A stretch of 25,582 nt of DNA from Chloroflexota bacterium (GCA_003577005.1 QEUW01000215.1:1-25582); one strand, 5' to 3'. Shown: positions 15,248-24,475, counted from the first letter of the stretch. Notes: a model not told the origin generated them from the sequence alone. Translations and numbers: made by a program.

Positions 15248-16621
15248 ATGGTACGAGATTATCGCACGATACGGCGCGTTCTATTGATCACTTTTGCCCT
15301 CAACCTGCTGGCCACCGCTCCCAAGCTGGGTGTTGGCATCTGGACGGGCGCGCTCAGCCTCATCGCCGACGGATTGGATTCGCTCTTTGATGGCCTCTCC
15401 AATCTCATCGGTGTGATCGCCGTGGGCATCAGCAGCCAGCCACCCGACGACGAGCATCCCTATGGTCATCGCAAGTTCGAGACCCTGGCCGCGCTCTTTA
15501 TTGCCGGCGCTCTCTTTTTGTCGGCCTGGGAACTGGCAAGCGGTGCGATTGCCCGGCTGCTCGACCCGCCACCGCTGGTGGTCAACCGGTGGATGATCGG
15601 CGCGCTGCTCTTTGGCGCCGTCATCCAGGCCGCCGCTGGGCTGTGGGAACTGCGTCAAGGGCGCCGGTTAGAGAGCGAGGTGCTCATCGCCGACGCCCGC
15701 CACACCCTGGCCAGTATCAGCGTGAGTGGCGTTGTGCTGATCGGATTAGGAGTGGTCTGGCTGGGATACGGCTGGGCTGACCCGGCGGTGGCGCTGGTAG
15801 TGGCCGCGCTGATCGCACGGATTGGGGTCCAGACAGTGCGCGAAAATATACCAGCGCTCGTGGATCGGGCGCCGCTTGACGCCGCCCATATCGGCGCCAT
15901 TGTGGCCGCGGTCAGCGGTGTGGAGAGCTACCATCGTATCCGCAGCCGGGGGCCGGCGGACACGGTGGCCATAGACCTGCATGTGCGGGTGGCGCCCAAC
16001 CTCTCGGTGCAAGAAGCCAACGCTATCGCCGATGAGGTGCGGCGCCGGCTGCTCGCCCAACCCGGTGTGGACGATGTCACCGTGCATGTCGAGGCCCAGC
16101 GCGGGCCGGACGCCGCCCCCGATCTTTACGCCGCTACCCGTCTTGCCGCCCAAGAAATCGGCGTCACGATCCACGAATGGTGGGTGCAGATGACCGACCA
16201 GCAGTTGAGTTTGCATCTACATGTTGGTGTTGACCCCAACCTGACGCTGGCCGAGGCGCATAGCCTGGTCGATCAACTGGAGCAGCTTCTCTGCGAACGG
16301 CAGCCGGAGATCCAGTCGATCCACACGCACCTGGAACCGGCCAGCGCCGAGATTTTGCCCAGCGCGCGCGTGAGCAGCGGTTTGCAGGAACGGGTACGGG
16401 CGGCCGTTGTGGCAGCGGCTGCACAGATCCCCCACTTGCGCGAACCGCACGAAATCCAGGTGCGCCAGGTGGAGGGCAAGCTGTTCGTGACGCTGGATGT
16501 TCTTGTGGATGGCGGTCTTTCGATGACCGAAGCGCATGATCTGAGCACCCAGTTGCAAGACGCCATCCGCACCAATGTGCCCAACGTGGGTGAGGCGTTG
16601 GTGCATCTGGAGCCGCGCTAA
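15248..16621 (+). CDS. Cation diffusion facilitator transporter with three C-terminal dimerisation-like domains
   Basis: A 457-aa CDF-family inner-membrane protein expected to exchange divalent metal for protons. Six membrane segments can be placed in residues 1-200. Compared with the YiiP metal site (Asp45, Asp49, His153, Asp157), this protein has Asp44 and Asp48 (in ADGLDSLFD) and His152, but Ser156 in ARHTLAS replaces the last aspartate. The loop DDEHPYGHRKFE (67-78) is a normal CDF motif. After residue 205 come three successive ferredoxin-like domains of the CDF cytoplasmic type, at about 212-290, 295-370 and 380-457; most family members have one. The last two each carry a LxxAHxLxxQL-type helix and end in HLEP. 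The ATG at 15248 has no strong ribosome site. It is divergent from the kinase operon with about 200 bp between. Confidence 0.88.
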   Translation: MVRDYRTIRRVLLITFALNLLATAPKLGVGIWTGALSLIADGLDSLFDGLSNLIGVIAVGISSQPPDDEHPYGHRKFETLAALFIAGALFLSAWELASGAIARLLDPPPLVVNRWMIGALLFGAVIQAAAGLWELRQGRRLESEVLIADARHTLASISVSGVVLIGLGVVWLGYGWADPAVALVVAALIARIGVQTVRENIPALVDRAPLDAAHIGAIVAAVSGVESYHRIRSRGPADTVAIDLHVRVAPNLSVQEANAIADEVRRRLLAQPGVDDVTVHVEAQRGPDAAPDLYAATRLAAQEIGVTIHEWWVQMTDQQLSLHLHVGVDPNLTLAEAHSLVDQLEQLLCERQPEIQSIHTHLEPASAEILPSARVSSGLQERVRAAVVAAAAQIPHLREPHEIQVRQVEGKLFVTLDVLVDGGLSMTEAHDLSTQLQDAIRTNVPNVGEALVHLEPR

Positions 16622-16651
16622 GGGTCCATAAAAGAATAAACTCCCGAAGAG

Positions 16652-16690
16652 CGTAGGTGCGGTTTCCATACCACACCTACGGTTTATGGT
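16652..16690 (+). terminator. Hairpin after the CDF gene (candidate terminator)
   Basis: A 12-bp stem, CGTAGGTGCGGT (16652-16663) with ACCACACCTACG (16670-16681), has one mismatch and a 6-nt loop. It begins 30 nt after the CDF stop codon and is followed by GTTTATGG. The T-run is poor, so termination is plausible but not certain. Confidence 0.45.
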
Positions 16691-16732
16691 CGCTGTTCGG
16701 TCGGGAAGTAGTATTTTTATGAACCCTAATAT

Positions 16733-16874
16733 TACAACGAGACTTCGCGTGATAGGTCCAACCCGACCTCCGGGAGGGGACCAGAATCAACTTCGTCGAC
16801 CAGATTATTTCTGGTCACGGGGGCCCTTTGGGCGCGGAGGTCTCGACGGCGACAATGGTCAAAGTCTCGTTGTA
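16733..16874. mobile_element. MITE-like palindromic element with TA flanks
   Basis: Perfect 11-bp terminal inverted repeats, CAACGAGACTT (16735-16745) and AAGTCTCGTTG (16862-16872), are flanked by TA on both sides, the target duplication of IS630/mariner-type transposons. An internal pair, GACCTCCG (16765-16772) and CGGAGGTC (16835-16842), has exactly the same centre of symmetry. A third, GACCAGA/TCTGGTC (16798-16804 with 16810-16816), is slightly offset. It encodes nothing recognisable. A non-autonomous element is the best reading, but no transposase partner is in the window. Confidence 0.6.
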
Positions 16875-16878
16875 GTGC

Positions 16879-17015
16879 TAAGAACCTGTTTGAAAAGGGG
16901 GCTCCACGCTGGTGCGTTGCACCTGCAAGGTGCGTTGCACCTCAGAATTGCCCGGCGGCCCAGGTGCATCGCACGCTGTGCGTGCAACGCACCGAGCCTT
17001 TTCAAACAGCCTCTA
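16879..17015. repeat. Second palindromic element with iterated GTGCGTTGCAC units
   Basis: Outer arms CTGTTTGAAAAGG (16886-16898) and CCTTTTCAAACAG (16997-17009) are perfect over 13 bp. Inside, GGTGCGTTGCACCT occurs twice as a direct repeat (16911-16924, 16929-16942) and its complement GTGCAACGCACC lies at 16982-16993. TA dinucleotides at 16879-16880 and 17014-17015 could be target duplications. It starts a few bases after the element at 16733-16874. A MITE-like or REP-like origin is inferred. Confidence 0.55.
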
Positions 17016-17043
17016 TGAGGCGTTAGTATAGTAAGTTTCGCCC

Positions 17044-17085
17044 AGTAATCAGTGAACAGTGATCACTGTTCACTGTTCACCGTTC
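17044..17085. repeat. Heptad-repeat palindrome downstream of the GNAT gene
   Basis: Six words of seven bases run without gaps: AGTAATC, AGTGAAC, AGTGATC, ACTGTTC, ACTGTTC, ACCGTTC. Positions 17050-17075 are a perfect 26-bp palindrome. It lies just after the stop codon of the minus-strand acetyltransferase gene (17088), so it might also act as its terminator, although there is no loop of normal size and no T-run. Confidence 0.8.
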
Positions 17086-17087
17086 AC

Positions 17088-17564
17088 TCACTCCCGCCCT
17101 GTCTGCAAGCGACTGAACTGGAGGCGATAGCGGCACTTCTTGCGCTCCCCATCGCGATACATCTCCGTGTGAGGCGGAAGGTCAACGATTTCGACAAACT
17201 CAAAGCCCGCCAGTTCGCAGGTGCGGCGCGAGGCATAGTTGTCGGGATTGCAGGTGATCCAAAGTGTGTCCAGCCCATGACGTTGTGCCAGCGGCAGCAG
17301 CAGGCGGACGCTGCGTGCGGCGTAATGGTAGCCGCGATACGCAGGGTACACTTCATAGCCGATGTGGCCGGCATAGCGGCGGATATGCTCGGTGTTGCCA
17401 ATGCGCAGCTCGATTTCCCCCATCTTACGGCCATCGCTCCGTCGCAGCATGTTGAACCGGTAGGCCGGGACGAACTCCTTGATAGGATTGCTGGTAATAG
17501 CCTCGGCCAGGACAAGCTCCAGGTCGCCGTCAACCAGCGGGCCGGGTTCATAAAATTGAAACAT
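17088..17564 (-). CDS. GNAT-family N-acetyltransferase
   Basis: A 158-aa acetyl-CoA-dependent N-acetyltransferase. The core is MGEIELRIGN (beta strand before the acetyl-CoA site), GHIGYEVYPAYRGYHYAARS (motif A with an RGYHYA-type pyrophosphate loop) and TCNPDNYASRRTCELAGFEF (motif B). The length is that of a single-domain GNAT. The ATG at 17564 is preferred over the earlier open frame to 17678: AAAGGAT lies about 10 nt upstream and the preceding residues look non-coding. The acceptor substrate cannot be predicted. It is transcribed away from gltB, with a promoter candidate at 17663-17692. Confidence 0.85.
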   Translation of the reverse strand: MFQFYEPGPLVDGDLELVLAEAITSNPIKEFVPAYRFNMLRRSDGRKMGEIELRIGNTEHIRRYAGHIGYEVYPAYRGYHYAARSVRLLLPLAQRHGLDTLWITCNPDNYASRRTCELAGFEFVEIVDLPPHTEMYRDGERKKCRYRLQFSRLQTGRE

Positions 17565-17662
17565 GAGGCACAATCCTTTCTGGTCGAGTAGCCGGAGTGT
17601 TAAGCGCCAATGTGCGGCCGGTTTCTCCCGTCCGAGTCGCAAGCTCAACGTAGCCGTGTGAA

Positions 17663-17692
17663 AGTATAATCCAAGCAATTTGGAATTACCAA
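17663..17692 (-). promoter_or_regulatory. Promoter candidate for the GNAT gene
   Basis: Minus-strand TTGGTA (17692-17687), an 18-bp spacer and TATACT (17668-17663). Transcription would begin near 17657, about 90 nt before the ATG. Several other TATAAT-like words lie nearby on both strands (for example plus-strand 17703-17708), so the exact promoter is uncertain. Confidence 0.4.
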
Positions 17693-17745
17693 GCAGATAC
17701 AGTATAATTGACAGTTCATACTTTGGTTGATCTGCACGATCTTTT

Positions 17746-17817
17746 GTGTGAAATTTGTCACACAGAGCTCTTTGGTGTATACTGGCGAAACAGAGCTTTC
17801 ATGTGACAAAAATCACA
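17746..17817 (+). promoter_or_regulatory. Promoter with two exact CRP/FNR-family consensus sites, upstream of gltB
   Basis: A strong sigma-70-like promoter, TTGTCA (17755-17760), 17-bp spacer, TATACT (17778-17783), points toward gltB. TGTGA-N6-TCACA occurs exactly at 17747-17762, overlapping the -35 box and extended by one further base pair on each side, and again at 17802-17817, just after the predicted start near 17790. The site centres are 55 bp apart. Binding by a CRP/FNR-family regulator is inferred from the consensus. The first site is centred near -35, which would suit repression or a variant class II activation. The gltB start codon is some 360 nt downstream. Confidence 0.6.
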
Positions 17818-18008
17818 AACTCCGGCCCAATTGTGCCTTTTTTATTTAGCCGATAAATCATTGGATCAATCAGATTAACCAGATGGTTGCGCGCCGCGGT
17901 GATGTCGCGCACTGTCCATAGGATGAACATCTCAGCGAAGTAGCCGCGCAACGACGCGCCGGGTAGCGTCACCCTCCATTCGCCTCGTCCTGTTTCGATT
18001 CCATATTC
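17799..18008 (-). other. Open frame of 69 codons, possible gene remnant, in the gltB leader
   Basis: Reading the minus strand from 18008, just after a stop, to a TGA at 17799-17801 gives an uninterrupted, protein-like sequence with WRVTLPGASLRGYFAEMF and LWTVRDITAARNHL. The only good start inside it is the ATG at 17930, with no clear ribosome site, which gives 43 aa. I do not recognise the family. It may be the C-terminal remnant of a lost gene or chance. The last bases overlap the second TGTGA-N6-TCACA site. Confidence 0.2.
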
Positions 18009-18039
18009 TTAGAGAAGGTCCGAAAAGCCCTACAGAGTG

Positions 18040-18106
18040 ACCCAAAGACGCAAAGATTCGGTCGGAGTTTTCCTTGTGTCCTTTTGTGTCTCGCTCTCTT
18101 TGTGGT
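18040..18106. repeat. CACAAAG-type imperfect hairpin upstream of gltB
   Basis: The left part ACCCAAAGACGCAAAG (18040-18055) is roughly complementary to the right part, which ends CTCTTTGTGGT (18096-18106), with CTTGTGTCC and TTTTGTGTC between. The same family of words, with the same ACCAC/GTGGT ends, occurs at 22818-22890 between gltB and gltD. It is a dispersed repeat that would form a long imperfect hairpin in the gltB leader. Confidence 0.6.
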
Positions 18107-18149
18107 GCTATCGGCTTGACACTCTATCATGAATCAGGGGAGCGTTGGT

Positions 18150-21100
18150 ATGAACCGCACAGATCTGCAAGGACCAGGAGGAATGCCGCCCAAGCAAGGG
18201 TTGTATGATCCAAGCTACGAGCGAGATGCCTGTGGCGTCGGCTTTGTTGTCAATATCCAGGGAGAGCGTAGCCATACGATCGTCAGGCAGGCGCTCAAAG
18301 TGCTGGTCAACCTGAGCCACCGTGGCGCCTGTGGCTGCGAGCCCAACACTGGCGACGGCGCCGGTGTGCTCATGCAACTGCCCCACAAGTTTTTTGCCCG
18401 GGTTGCAACCGAACAAGGCTTCTCGCTGACGGCGCCGGGGCGCTACGGGGTTGCCATGCTCTTTGTGCCCAAAGACGACGAGTTGCGGGCTGAGTTCGAG
18501 CAACAGTTGGCTCAAATTGTAGAAGCCGAAGGTCAAGCAGTCCTCGGCTGGCGCACCGTACCTACCGACAACAGCCCTATCGGCGAGACGGCAAAACGGG
18601 CCGAACCGCTCATGCGCCAGCTCTTTATTGGGCGCAATGACGCTACCCTCACCGGCAGCGATGAACTGGCCTTTGAGCGCAAGCTCTATGTCATCCGCAA
18701 GCGAGCCGAACAGGCGATCCGCTACGGCAGCCACCCGCAAGGCGAACAATTCTACGTCGCCAGCCTCTCCTGCCGGACGGTAGTCTACAAGGGCATGTTG
18801 ACGCCCGAACAGGTGATTACCTATTTCCCCGACTTGACAGACCCCGATGTGGAAGCGAGCATCGTCGTCGTCCACTCGCGCTTTAGCACCAACACTTTCC
18901 CCAGTTGGGAGCGGGCGCACCCCAACCGTTATCTGATTCACAACGGCGAGATCAATACGATCCGTGGCAATGAGAACTGGATGTACGCCCGCCAGTCCAT
19001 TTTGCAATCTCCGCTCTTTGGCGACGACCTGCCCAAGGTGACACAACAGATCATCGACCCTGATGGCTCTGACAGCGCCCGCTTTGACAACGCGCTGGAG
19101 TTTCTTCACCTGGCCGGTCGCTCGTTGCCCCACGCCATGATGATGATGATCCCGGAACCGTGGTCCAATCACGATACCATGAGCGACGAGAAAAAGGCTT
19201 TCTACGAATACCACTCGACGCTCATGGAGCCGTGGGATGGCCCGGCCTCTATCGTCTTTACCGACGGCTCGATGGTGGGCGCCGTGCTCGACCGCAACGG
19301 TCTGCGCCCCTCGCGCTACTATGTGACCAAGGATGGCATGGTGGTGATGGCGTCCGAAGTCGGCGTCCTGGGCGACGAGATCGCACCGGAGAACGTGGCC
19401 GTCAAGGCGCGCCTGCAACCAGGGCGCATGTTCCTGGTGGACACAAAGGAAGGGCGCATCATCGGCGACGAAGAACTCAAGGAGAAGATGGCGCGGGAGC
19501 ATCCTTACCGCTGCTGGCTGGAAGAGAATCTCATCGAATTGGATGATCTGCCGGCAGTGGACGAACCGCTCGACGAAGACCATGCGAGTGTACTCCACCG
19601 CCAGCAAGCCTTTGGTTTTACCTTCGAGGCATTGCGCGTCCTGGTGGCGCCCATGGCCAAGAACGGGGTCGAGGCGCTTGGCGCGATGGGCGATGATGCG
19701 CCTGTCGCTGTCTTGTCCGACCAGCCGCAGTTGCTCTACAGTTATTTCCGCCAGTTGTTCGCCCAGGTCACCAACCCGCCGCTGGATGCGATTCGCGAGG
19801 AGCTGGTGACCGCCACCGATGTCTTTATGGGCACCGAGGGCAACATCCTGGCGACGGCGCCGGAGAATTGCCGCCAGATCCGCTTGAAGTCGCCCATCCT
19901 CTCGAACGAGCAGCTCCAGAAGATCAAGTACCTGAGCCAGCCCGGTTTCAAGGCGCGCGTCCTACCCATGCTCTTCAACATTGCCGACGGCGCCGCCGGA
20001 TTGGAAGGGGCATTGGAAGAACTCTTTGCCACGGCAGATGCGGCTATCGGCGAGGGCGTCAACATCTTCATCCTTTCGGACCGGGGCGTGAACGAAGAGA
20101 AGGCGCCGATCCCTGCGCTGCTGGCGACCTCTGGCCTGCACCATCACCTGATCCGCAACAAGACACGCACTCAGGTGGCGATCATCGTCGAGTCGGGCGA
20201 GCCGCGCGAGGTGCATCACTTTGCTTTGCTCATCGGGTATGGCGCCACGGCCGTCAATCCTTACCTGGCCTACGAGACCATCCACGACATGATCGAGCAG
20301 GGTCTCCTCACCGATATTTCATACGAGAAGGCCAAGTACAACTTTATGAAGGCGGCGCTCAAGGGTGTCATCAAGGTCTGCTCGAAGATGGGCATTTCGA
20401 CCTTGCAGAGCTATTGCGGTGCGCAGATCTTTGAGGCGCTGGGCCTCAGCCAGGCGCTGGTGGATAAATACTTTACCTGGACCCCGACACGGGTCCAGGG
20501 TATCGGGCTGGAGCAGATCTACGAAGAGGTCAAGAAGCGCCATGTGCGCGCCTTCCCGGCCCGCAAGACCGAGCCGGATGTGCTGCCCGCCGGGGGCGCC
20601 TACCAGTGGCGTCACGACGGCGAGCGCCATCTCTTCAACCCGCAGACCATCCACAAGCTCCAGTACGCCGTGCGCCAGCGCGACGAGGCCGTCTGGACCA
20701 ATGGGTACAAGATCTTCAAAGAGTACTCGGCGCTGGTCAACGCCCAGGAGAAGGAATTCTGCACCTTGCGGGCGCTGCTCGACTTCAAGTTTGCACCCAA
20801 TCCGATCCCTATCGAGGAGGTCGAGCCGGCCAGTGAGATCGTCAAACGCTTCAAGACCGGCGCCATGTCCTACGGCTCCATCAGTCAGGAGGCGCACGAG
20901 ACGCTGGCGATAGCCATGAACCGCATCGGCGGCAAGAGCAACACCGGCGAAGGTGGCGAGGCGCCCGAACGCTACCAGTGGAGCAACGACCGGGCCGACT
21001 CGAAGAACAGCGCCATCAAACAGGTGGCGTCGGGTCGCTTTGGCGTGACGAGCCTCTATCTGGTCAAGGCGAAAGAGTTGCAGATCAAGATGGCGCAGGG

Positions 21101-22811
21101 GGCCAAGCCCGGCGAGGGCGGCCAGTTGCCCGGCGCCAAGGTCTACCCGTGGATCGCCCGTGTGCGCCACTCGACGCCCGGCGTCGGGCTGATCTCGCCG
21201 CCTCCGCACCATGACATCTATTCGATTGAGGACCTGGCCGAGTTGATCCACGACCTCAAGAACGCCAACCACCACGCTCGTATCAGCGTCAAGCTGGTCT
21301 CTGAAGTCGGTGTGGGCACGATTGCGGCTGGCGTCGCCAAAGGGCACGCCGATGTCATCCTCATCAGCGGCCACGACGGCGGCACCGGCGCTTCGCCGCA
21401 AACCAGCATCAAGTACGCCGGTCTGCCGTGGGAGTTGGGTGTGGCTGAAACGCATCAGACGCTGGTGCTCAACAACCTACGCAGTCGAGTCGCCGTGGAG
21501 ACCGATGGCCAGCTCAAGACCGGGCGCGATGTGGCGATTGCCGCGCTGCTCGGCGCTGAGGAGTTTGGCTTTGCCACCGCGCCGCTGGTTTCGCTCGGCT
21601 GTATCATGATGCGTGTCTGCCATCTGGACACCTGCCCAGTGGGCGTGGCGACGCAGAACCCGGAACTGCGCAAGAAATTCGTCGGCGAGCCCGAAGATGT
21701 GGTCAACTTTATGTTCTACATCGCCGAGGAGCTGCGCGAGATCATGGCGCAGCTTGGTTTCCGCACCCTTAACGAAATGGTGGGCCGGGTGGACAAGTTG
21801 GAGCCGCGCCAGGCCATCGACCACTGGAAGGCCAGCGGCATCGACCTCTCGGCGCTGTTGTGGGAGCCGCCGGTGGACGATGAGGTGGGCCGCTACTGCC
21901 AGATCCCGCAGGACCACGGGTTGGAGAAGGCGCTCGACAACCGGGTGCTGCTCGGCCTGGCCCAACCAGCGTTGGAGCGGGGTGAACCGGTCAAAGAGAC
22001 GGTGCCGATCCAGAACACCGACCGCGTTGTCGGCACCGTTGTCGGCAGCGAGATCACCCGCCGTTACGGCGCCGATGGTCTGCCCGACGACACCATCCAC
22101 TTCCACTTCCAAGGGTCGGCCGGCCAGAGCTTTGGCGCCTTTATCCCAAAGGGTCTGACGCTCGAACTGGAGGGTGACGGCAACGATTATTTTGGCAAGG
22201 GGCTCTCCGGCGGCAAGATCATCGCCTACCCGCCGCGCGCATCGACCTTTGCCGCCGAGGAGAACATCATCATCGGCAACGTCGCCTTCTATGGCGCCAC
22301 AAGCGGCGAGGCGTACATTCGCGGCGTGGCCGGCGAGCGCTTCTGTGTGCGCAACAGCGGCGTCCATGCTGTCGTCGAAGGTGTGGGCGACCATGGCTGT
22401 GAATACATGACCGGTGGCCTTGTCGTGGTTCTTGGCCAGACCGGGCGCAACTTTGCGGCGGGGATGTCGGGCGGTATCGCCTATGTGATCGACTGGGAGG
22501 GTGATTTTGACATCCGCTGCAACAAAGAGATGGTGCTGTTTGAGAAGCTAGAAGACCCGGTGGAGATCGCCCAGGTCAAGGCGATGGTGCAGCGCCATGC
22601 GGATTATACGCAGAGCGCCCTGGGATACCGGGTGCTGCTACGCTGGGATGAGCTGCTGCCCAAGTTTGTCAAGGTCTATCCGAAGGATTACAAACGCATG
22701 ATGGAGGCATTTGCCGAGGTCAAGGCCAAGGGGTTGAGCGGCGAGGATGCTGTCATGGCCGCATTCGAGATCAACAAGAGCGATGTGGCGGCGCGCGTGG
22801 CAGGAAATTAG
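18150..22811 (+). CDS. gltB: Glutamate synthase, large (alpha) subunit
   Basis: Transfers the glutamine amide to 2-oxoglutarate, giving two glutamates, with GltD as the electron-input subunit; central to ammonia assimilation. The 1553-aa protein has all domains in order. The N-terminal class II glutamine amidotransferase has Cys28 (in DACGVGF) as nucleophile after a short propeptide. The central domain follows, then the FMN-binding (beta/alpha)8 synthase domain (about 895-1100: [33 protein letters not shown]). [3Fe-4S] cysteines 1151, 1157 and 1162 have the family spacing C-x5-C-x4-C. The C-terminal GXGXG beta-helix spans about 1305-1470. I prefer the ATG at 18150 to that at 18129: AGGGGAG lies 7 nt upstream of it and nothing suitable precedes 18129. 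gltD follows after 100 bp that contain a hairpin repeat. Confidence 0.96.
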   Translation: MNRTDLQGPGGMPPKQGLYDPSYERDACGVGFVVNIQGERSHTIVRQALKVLVNLSHRGACGCEPNTGDGAGVLMQLPHKFFARVATEQGFSLTAPGRYGVAMLFVPKDDELRAEFEQQLAQIVEAEGQAVLGWRTVPTDNSPIGETAKRAEPLMRQLFIGRNDATLTGSDELAFERKLYVIRKRAEQAIRYGSHPQGEQFYVASLSCRTVVYKGMLTPEQVITYFPDLTDPDVEASIVVVHSRFSTNTFPSWERAHPNRYLIHNGEINTIRGNENWMYARQSILQSPLFGDDLPKVTQQIIDPDGSDSARFDNALEFLHLAGRSLPHAMMMMIPEPWSNHDTMSDEKKAFYEYHSTLMEPWDGPASIVFTDGSMVGAVLDRNGLRPSRYYVTKDGMVVMASEVGVLGDEIAPENVAVKARLQPGRMFLVDTKEGRIIGDEELKEKMAREHPYRCWLEENLIELDDLPAVDEPLDEDHASVLHRQQAFGFTFEALRVLVAPMAKNGVEALGAMGDDAPVAVLSDQPQLLYSYFRQLFAQVTNPPLDAIREELVTATDVFMGTEGNILATAPENCRQIRLKSPILSNEQLQKIKYLSQPGFKARVLPMLFNIADGAAGLEGALEELFATADAAIGEGVNIFILSDRGVNEEKAPIPALLATSGLHHHLIRNKTRTQVAIIVESGEPREVHHFALLIGYGATAVNPYLAYETIHDMIEQGLLTDISYEKAKYNFMKAALKGVIKVCSKMGISTLQSYCGAQIFEALGLSQALVDKYFTWTPTRVQGIGLEQIYEEVKKRHVRAFPARKTEPDVLPAGGAYQWRHDGERHLFNPQTIHKLQYAVRQRDEAVWTNGYKIFKEYSALVNAQEKEFCTLRALLDFKFAPNPIPIEEVEPASEIVKRFKTGAMSYGSISQEAHETLAIAMNRIGGKSNTGEGGEAPERYQWSNDRADSKNSAIKQVASGRFGVTSLYLVKAKELQIKMAQGAKPGEGGQLPGAKVYPWIARVRHSTPGVGLISPPPHHDIYSIEDLAELIHDLKNANHHARISVKLVSEVGVGTIAAGVAKGHADVILISGHDGGTGASPQTSIKYAGLPWELGVAETHQTLVLNNLRSRVAVETDGQLKTGRDVAIAALLGAEEFGFATAPLVSLGCIMMRVCHLDTCPVGVATQNPELRKKFVGEPEDVVNFMFYIAEELREIMAQLGFRTLNEMVGRVDKLEPRQAIDHWKASGIDLSALLWEPPVDDEVGRYCQIPQDHGLEKALDNRVLLGLAQPALERGEPVKETVPIQNTDRVVGTVVGSEITRRYGADGLPDDTIHFHFQGSAGQSFGAFIPKGLTLELEGDGNDYFGKGLSGGKIIAYPPRASTFAAEENIIIGNVAFYGATSGEAYIRGVAGERFCVRNSGVHAVVEGVGDHGCEYMTGGLVVVLGQTGRNFAAGMSGGIAYVIDWEGDFDIRCNKEMVLFEKLEDPVEIAQVKAMVQRHADYTQSALGYRVLLRWDELLPKFVKVYPKDYKRMMEAFAEVKAKGLSGEDAVMAAFEINKSDVAARVAGN

Positions 22812-22817
22812 CAGATC

Positions 22818-22890
22818 ACCACGAAGACACAAAGGCACAAAGGAGCACGCTGTTTTCTTCGTGTTCCTTTGAGTCTTTTTCCTATGTGGT
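22818..22890. repeat. CACAAAG-type imperfect hairpin between gltB and gltD
   Basis: Left arm ACCACGAAGACACAAAGG starts at 22818; the right arm ends in CCTATGTGGT at 22890 and contains TTCGTGTTCCTTTGAGTC. The arms are complementary over most of their length with several interruptions. It fills most of the 100-bp gltB-gltD gap and belongs to the same repeat family as 18040-18106. It might modulate the ratio of gltB to gltD message, but no T-run follows, so it is not a classic terminator. Confidence 0.65.
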
Positions 22891-22911
22891 TAGCTTTTAG
22901 GGGAAGATGAG

Positions 22912-24411
22912 ATGGGTAAACCAACTGGTTTTATGGAATATACACGCGAGGCGCCGGCCGAGCGGCCACCGCTAGAGCGGATCAAAGACTTTGAGGAGTT
23001 CCACCTCCATCTTTCGGATCGCACGTTGCAGCAGCAGGGCGCCCGCTGTATGGACTGTGGCATTCCCTTCTGCCATACCGGGCAGATCATCAACGGCATG
23101 GTCTCCGGCTGCCCGGTCAACAACCTGATCCCGGAGTGGAACGACCTGGTCTACCGCGGGCTCTGGCGCGAGGCGTTGGACCGGCTGCACAAGACCAACA
23201 ACTTCCCCGAATTTACGGGGCGGGTCTGCCCGGCGCCATGCGAAGGCTCATGTACGCTGGGGATCATCGACCCGCCGGTGACGATCAAGAGCATCGAGTG
23301 CGCTATTATTGACAAGGGTTTTGAAGAAGGCTGGGTCGTACCCGAACCGCCAGAGCGCCGTACGGGTAAAAAAGTAGCCGTGGTTGGCTCAGGCCCATCG
23401 GGATTGGCAACAGCGGCACAACTCAACAAGGCCGGACACTGGGTCACGGTCTACGAGCGGGCCGACCGCATCGGCGGTCTGCTCATGTATGGCATCCCCA
23501 ACATGAAGCTGGATAAAGAGAAAGTGGTCCAACGCCGCGTCGATCTGCTCAAGGCAGAGGGGATCAAGTTTATCACCAATTGCGAAGTAGGTAAGACCAT
23601 CCCGGCGCAGCAGTTGCTCGATGAGTACGATGCGGTGGTGCTCTGTGGCGGGGCAACCAAACCCAATGATTTCTTTGCCAAAACCGAGGGACGCGACCTC
23701 AAGGGCATCCACTTTGCCATGGAATTTTTGCATGGTAACACCAAACATCTGCTCGACAGCCGGTTCGGCCAGTCGAACAATGGGCATTTCATTTCGGCCA
23801 AAGATAAAGATGTCGTTGTGCTCGGCGGCGGCGACACCGGCACCGACTGTGTCGGCACCTCGTTGCGCCACGGCTGCCGCAGCCTGGTGCAACTGGAGAT
23901 CGTGCCCAAACCACCGCTGGTGCGCGCTGCGGACAACCCCTGGCCGCAGTGGCCGCGAGTCTACAAACTCGATTACGGCCAGACCGAAGCCGCAGCGCTG
24001 TGGGGTGAAGACCCCCGCCGCTACGCCGTCCAGACAACGCGCTTCCTCGGCGACGACAACGGCCATGTGCGGGCGATTGAGACGGTAGAGGTCGAGTGGG
24101 TCAACGACAATGGGCGGCAAGTCCCACGCAACATCCCCGGCACAGAAAAGATTTTGCCGGCGCAACTGGTGCTCTTCGCCCTGGGCTTCCGCGGGCCGGA
24201 GGACTTCATGCTCGAACAGCTTGGTATCGAGCGCGATGCACGCACCAACGCCAAGGCCGAGTATGGTAAATTCCAGACCAGTATCCCCAAGGTCTTCGCC
24301 GCTGGCGACATGCGCCGCGGGCAGAGCCTGGTGGTCTGGGCGATCAACGAAGGCCGCGGCGCTGCGCGTGAGGTAGACCGCTGGTTGATGGGCGAGACCA
24401 GTCTGCCGTAA
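22912..24411 (+). CDS. gltD: Glutamate synthase, small (beta) subunit
   Basis: FAD-containing NADPH-oxidising subunit that passes electrons through [4Fe-4S] clusters to GltB. The 499-aa protein has the N-terminal cysteine clusters C46-x2-C49-x4-C54 with C67, and C106-x3-C110-x3-C114. The FAD-binding GSGPSG (159-164) is followed by [20 protein letters not shown], and the NADPH-binding GGGDTGTD begins near residue 305. The C-terminal FAD segment is [20 protein letters not shown]. Length and motifs are those of standard GltD. The ATG at 22912 has GGGGA about 7 nt upstream. It is co-directional with gltB, and a strong terminator follows at 24442. Confidence 0.96.
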   Translation: MGKPTGFMEYTREAPAERPPLERIKDFEEFHLHLSDRTLQQQGARCMDCGIPFCHTGQIINGMVSGCPVNNLIPEWNDLVYRGLWREALDRLHKTNNFPEFTGRVCPAPCEGSCTLGIIDPPVTIKSIECAIIDKGFEEGWVVPEPPERRTGKKVAVVGSGPSGLATAAQLNKAGHWVTVYERADRIGGLLMYGIPNMKLDKEKVVQRRVDLLKAEGIKFITNCEVGKTIPAQQLLDEYDAVVLCGGATKPNDFFAKTEGRDLKGIHFAMEFLHGNTKHLLDSRFGQSNNGHFISAKDKDVVVLGGGDTGTDCVGTSLRHGCRSLVQLEIVPKPPLVRAADNPWPQWPRVYKLDYGQTEAAALWGEDPRRYAVQTTRFLGDDNGHVRAIETVEVEWVNDNGRQVPRNIPGTEKILPAQLVLFALGFRGPEDFMLEQLGIERDARTNAKAEYGKFQTSIPKVFAAGDMRRGQSLVVWAINEGRGAAREVDRWLMGETSLP

Positions 24412-24441
24412 GGGAGCTTACCCTCGTAGAAGAATGAACGT

Positions 24442-24475
24442 ACGTCCAGGGTCTAGACCCTGGACGTTTTGTTCT
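24442..24475 (+). terminator. Intrinsic terminator of gltBD
   Basis: ACGTCCAGGGTCT (24442-24454) and AGACCCTGGACGT (24455-24467) form a perfect 26-bp palindrome, followed by TTTTGTTCT. It starts 30 nt after the gltD stop codon. The central bases must open to form a loop, leaving about 10-11 bp of GC-rich stem. Confidence 0.85.

Noticed and set aside
17044..17085. The heptad tract as a small CRISPR-like or satellite array
   Set aside because: The units are seven bases, without spacers, and form a palindrome; there are no cas genes in the window.
18116..18121. TTGACA just before gltB as a promoter
   Set aside because: No acceptable -10 box lies 16-19 bp downstream; it also sits too close to the chosen start codon.
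18108..19607. A 499-codon open frame on the minus strand over gltB
   Set aside because: gltB is unambiguous here; this frame has no family resemblance.
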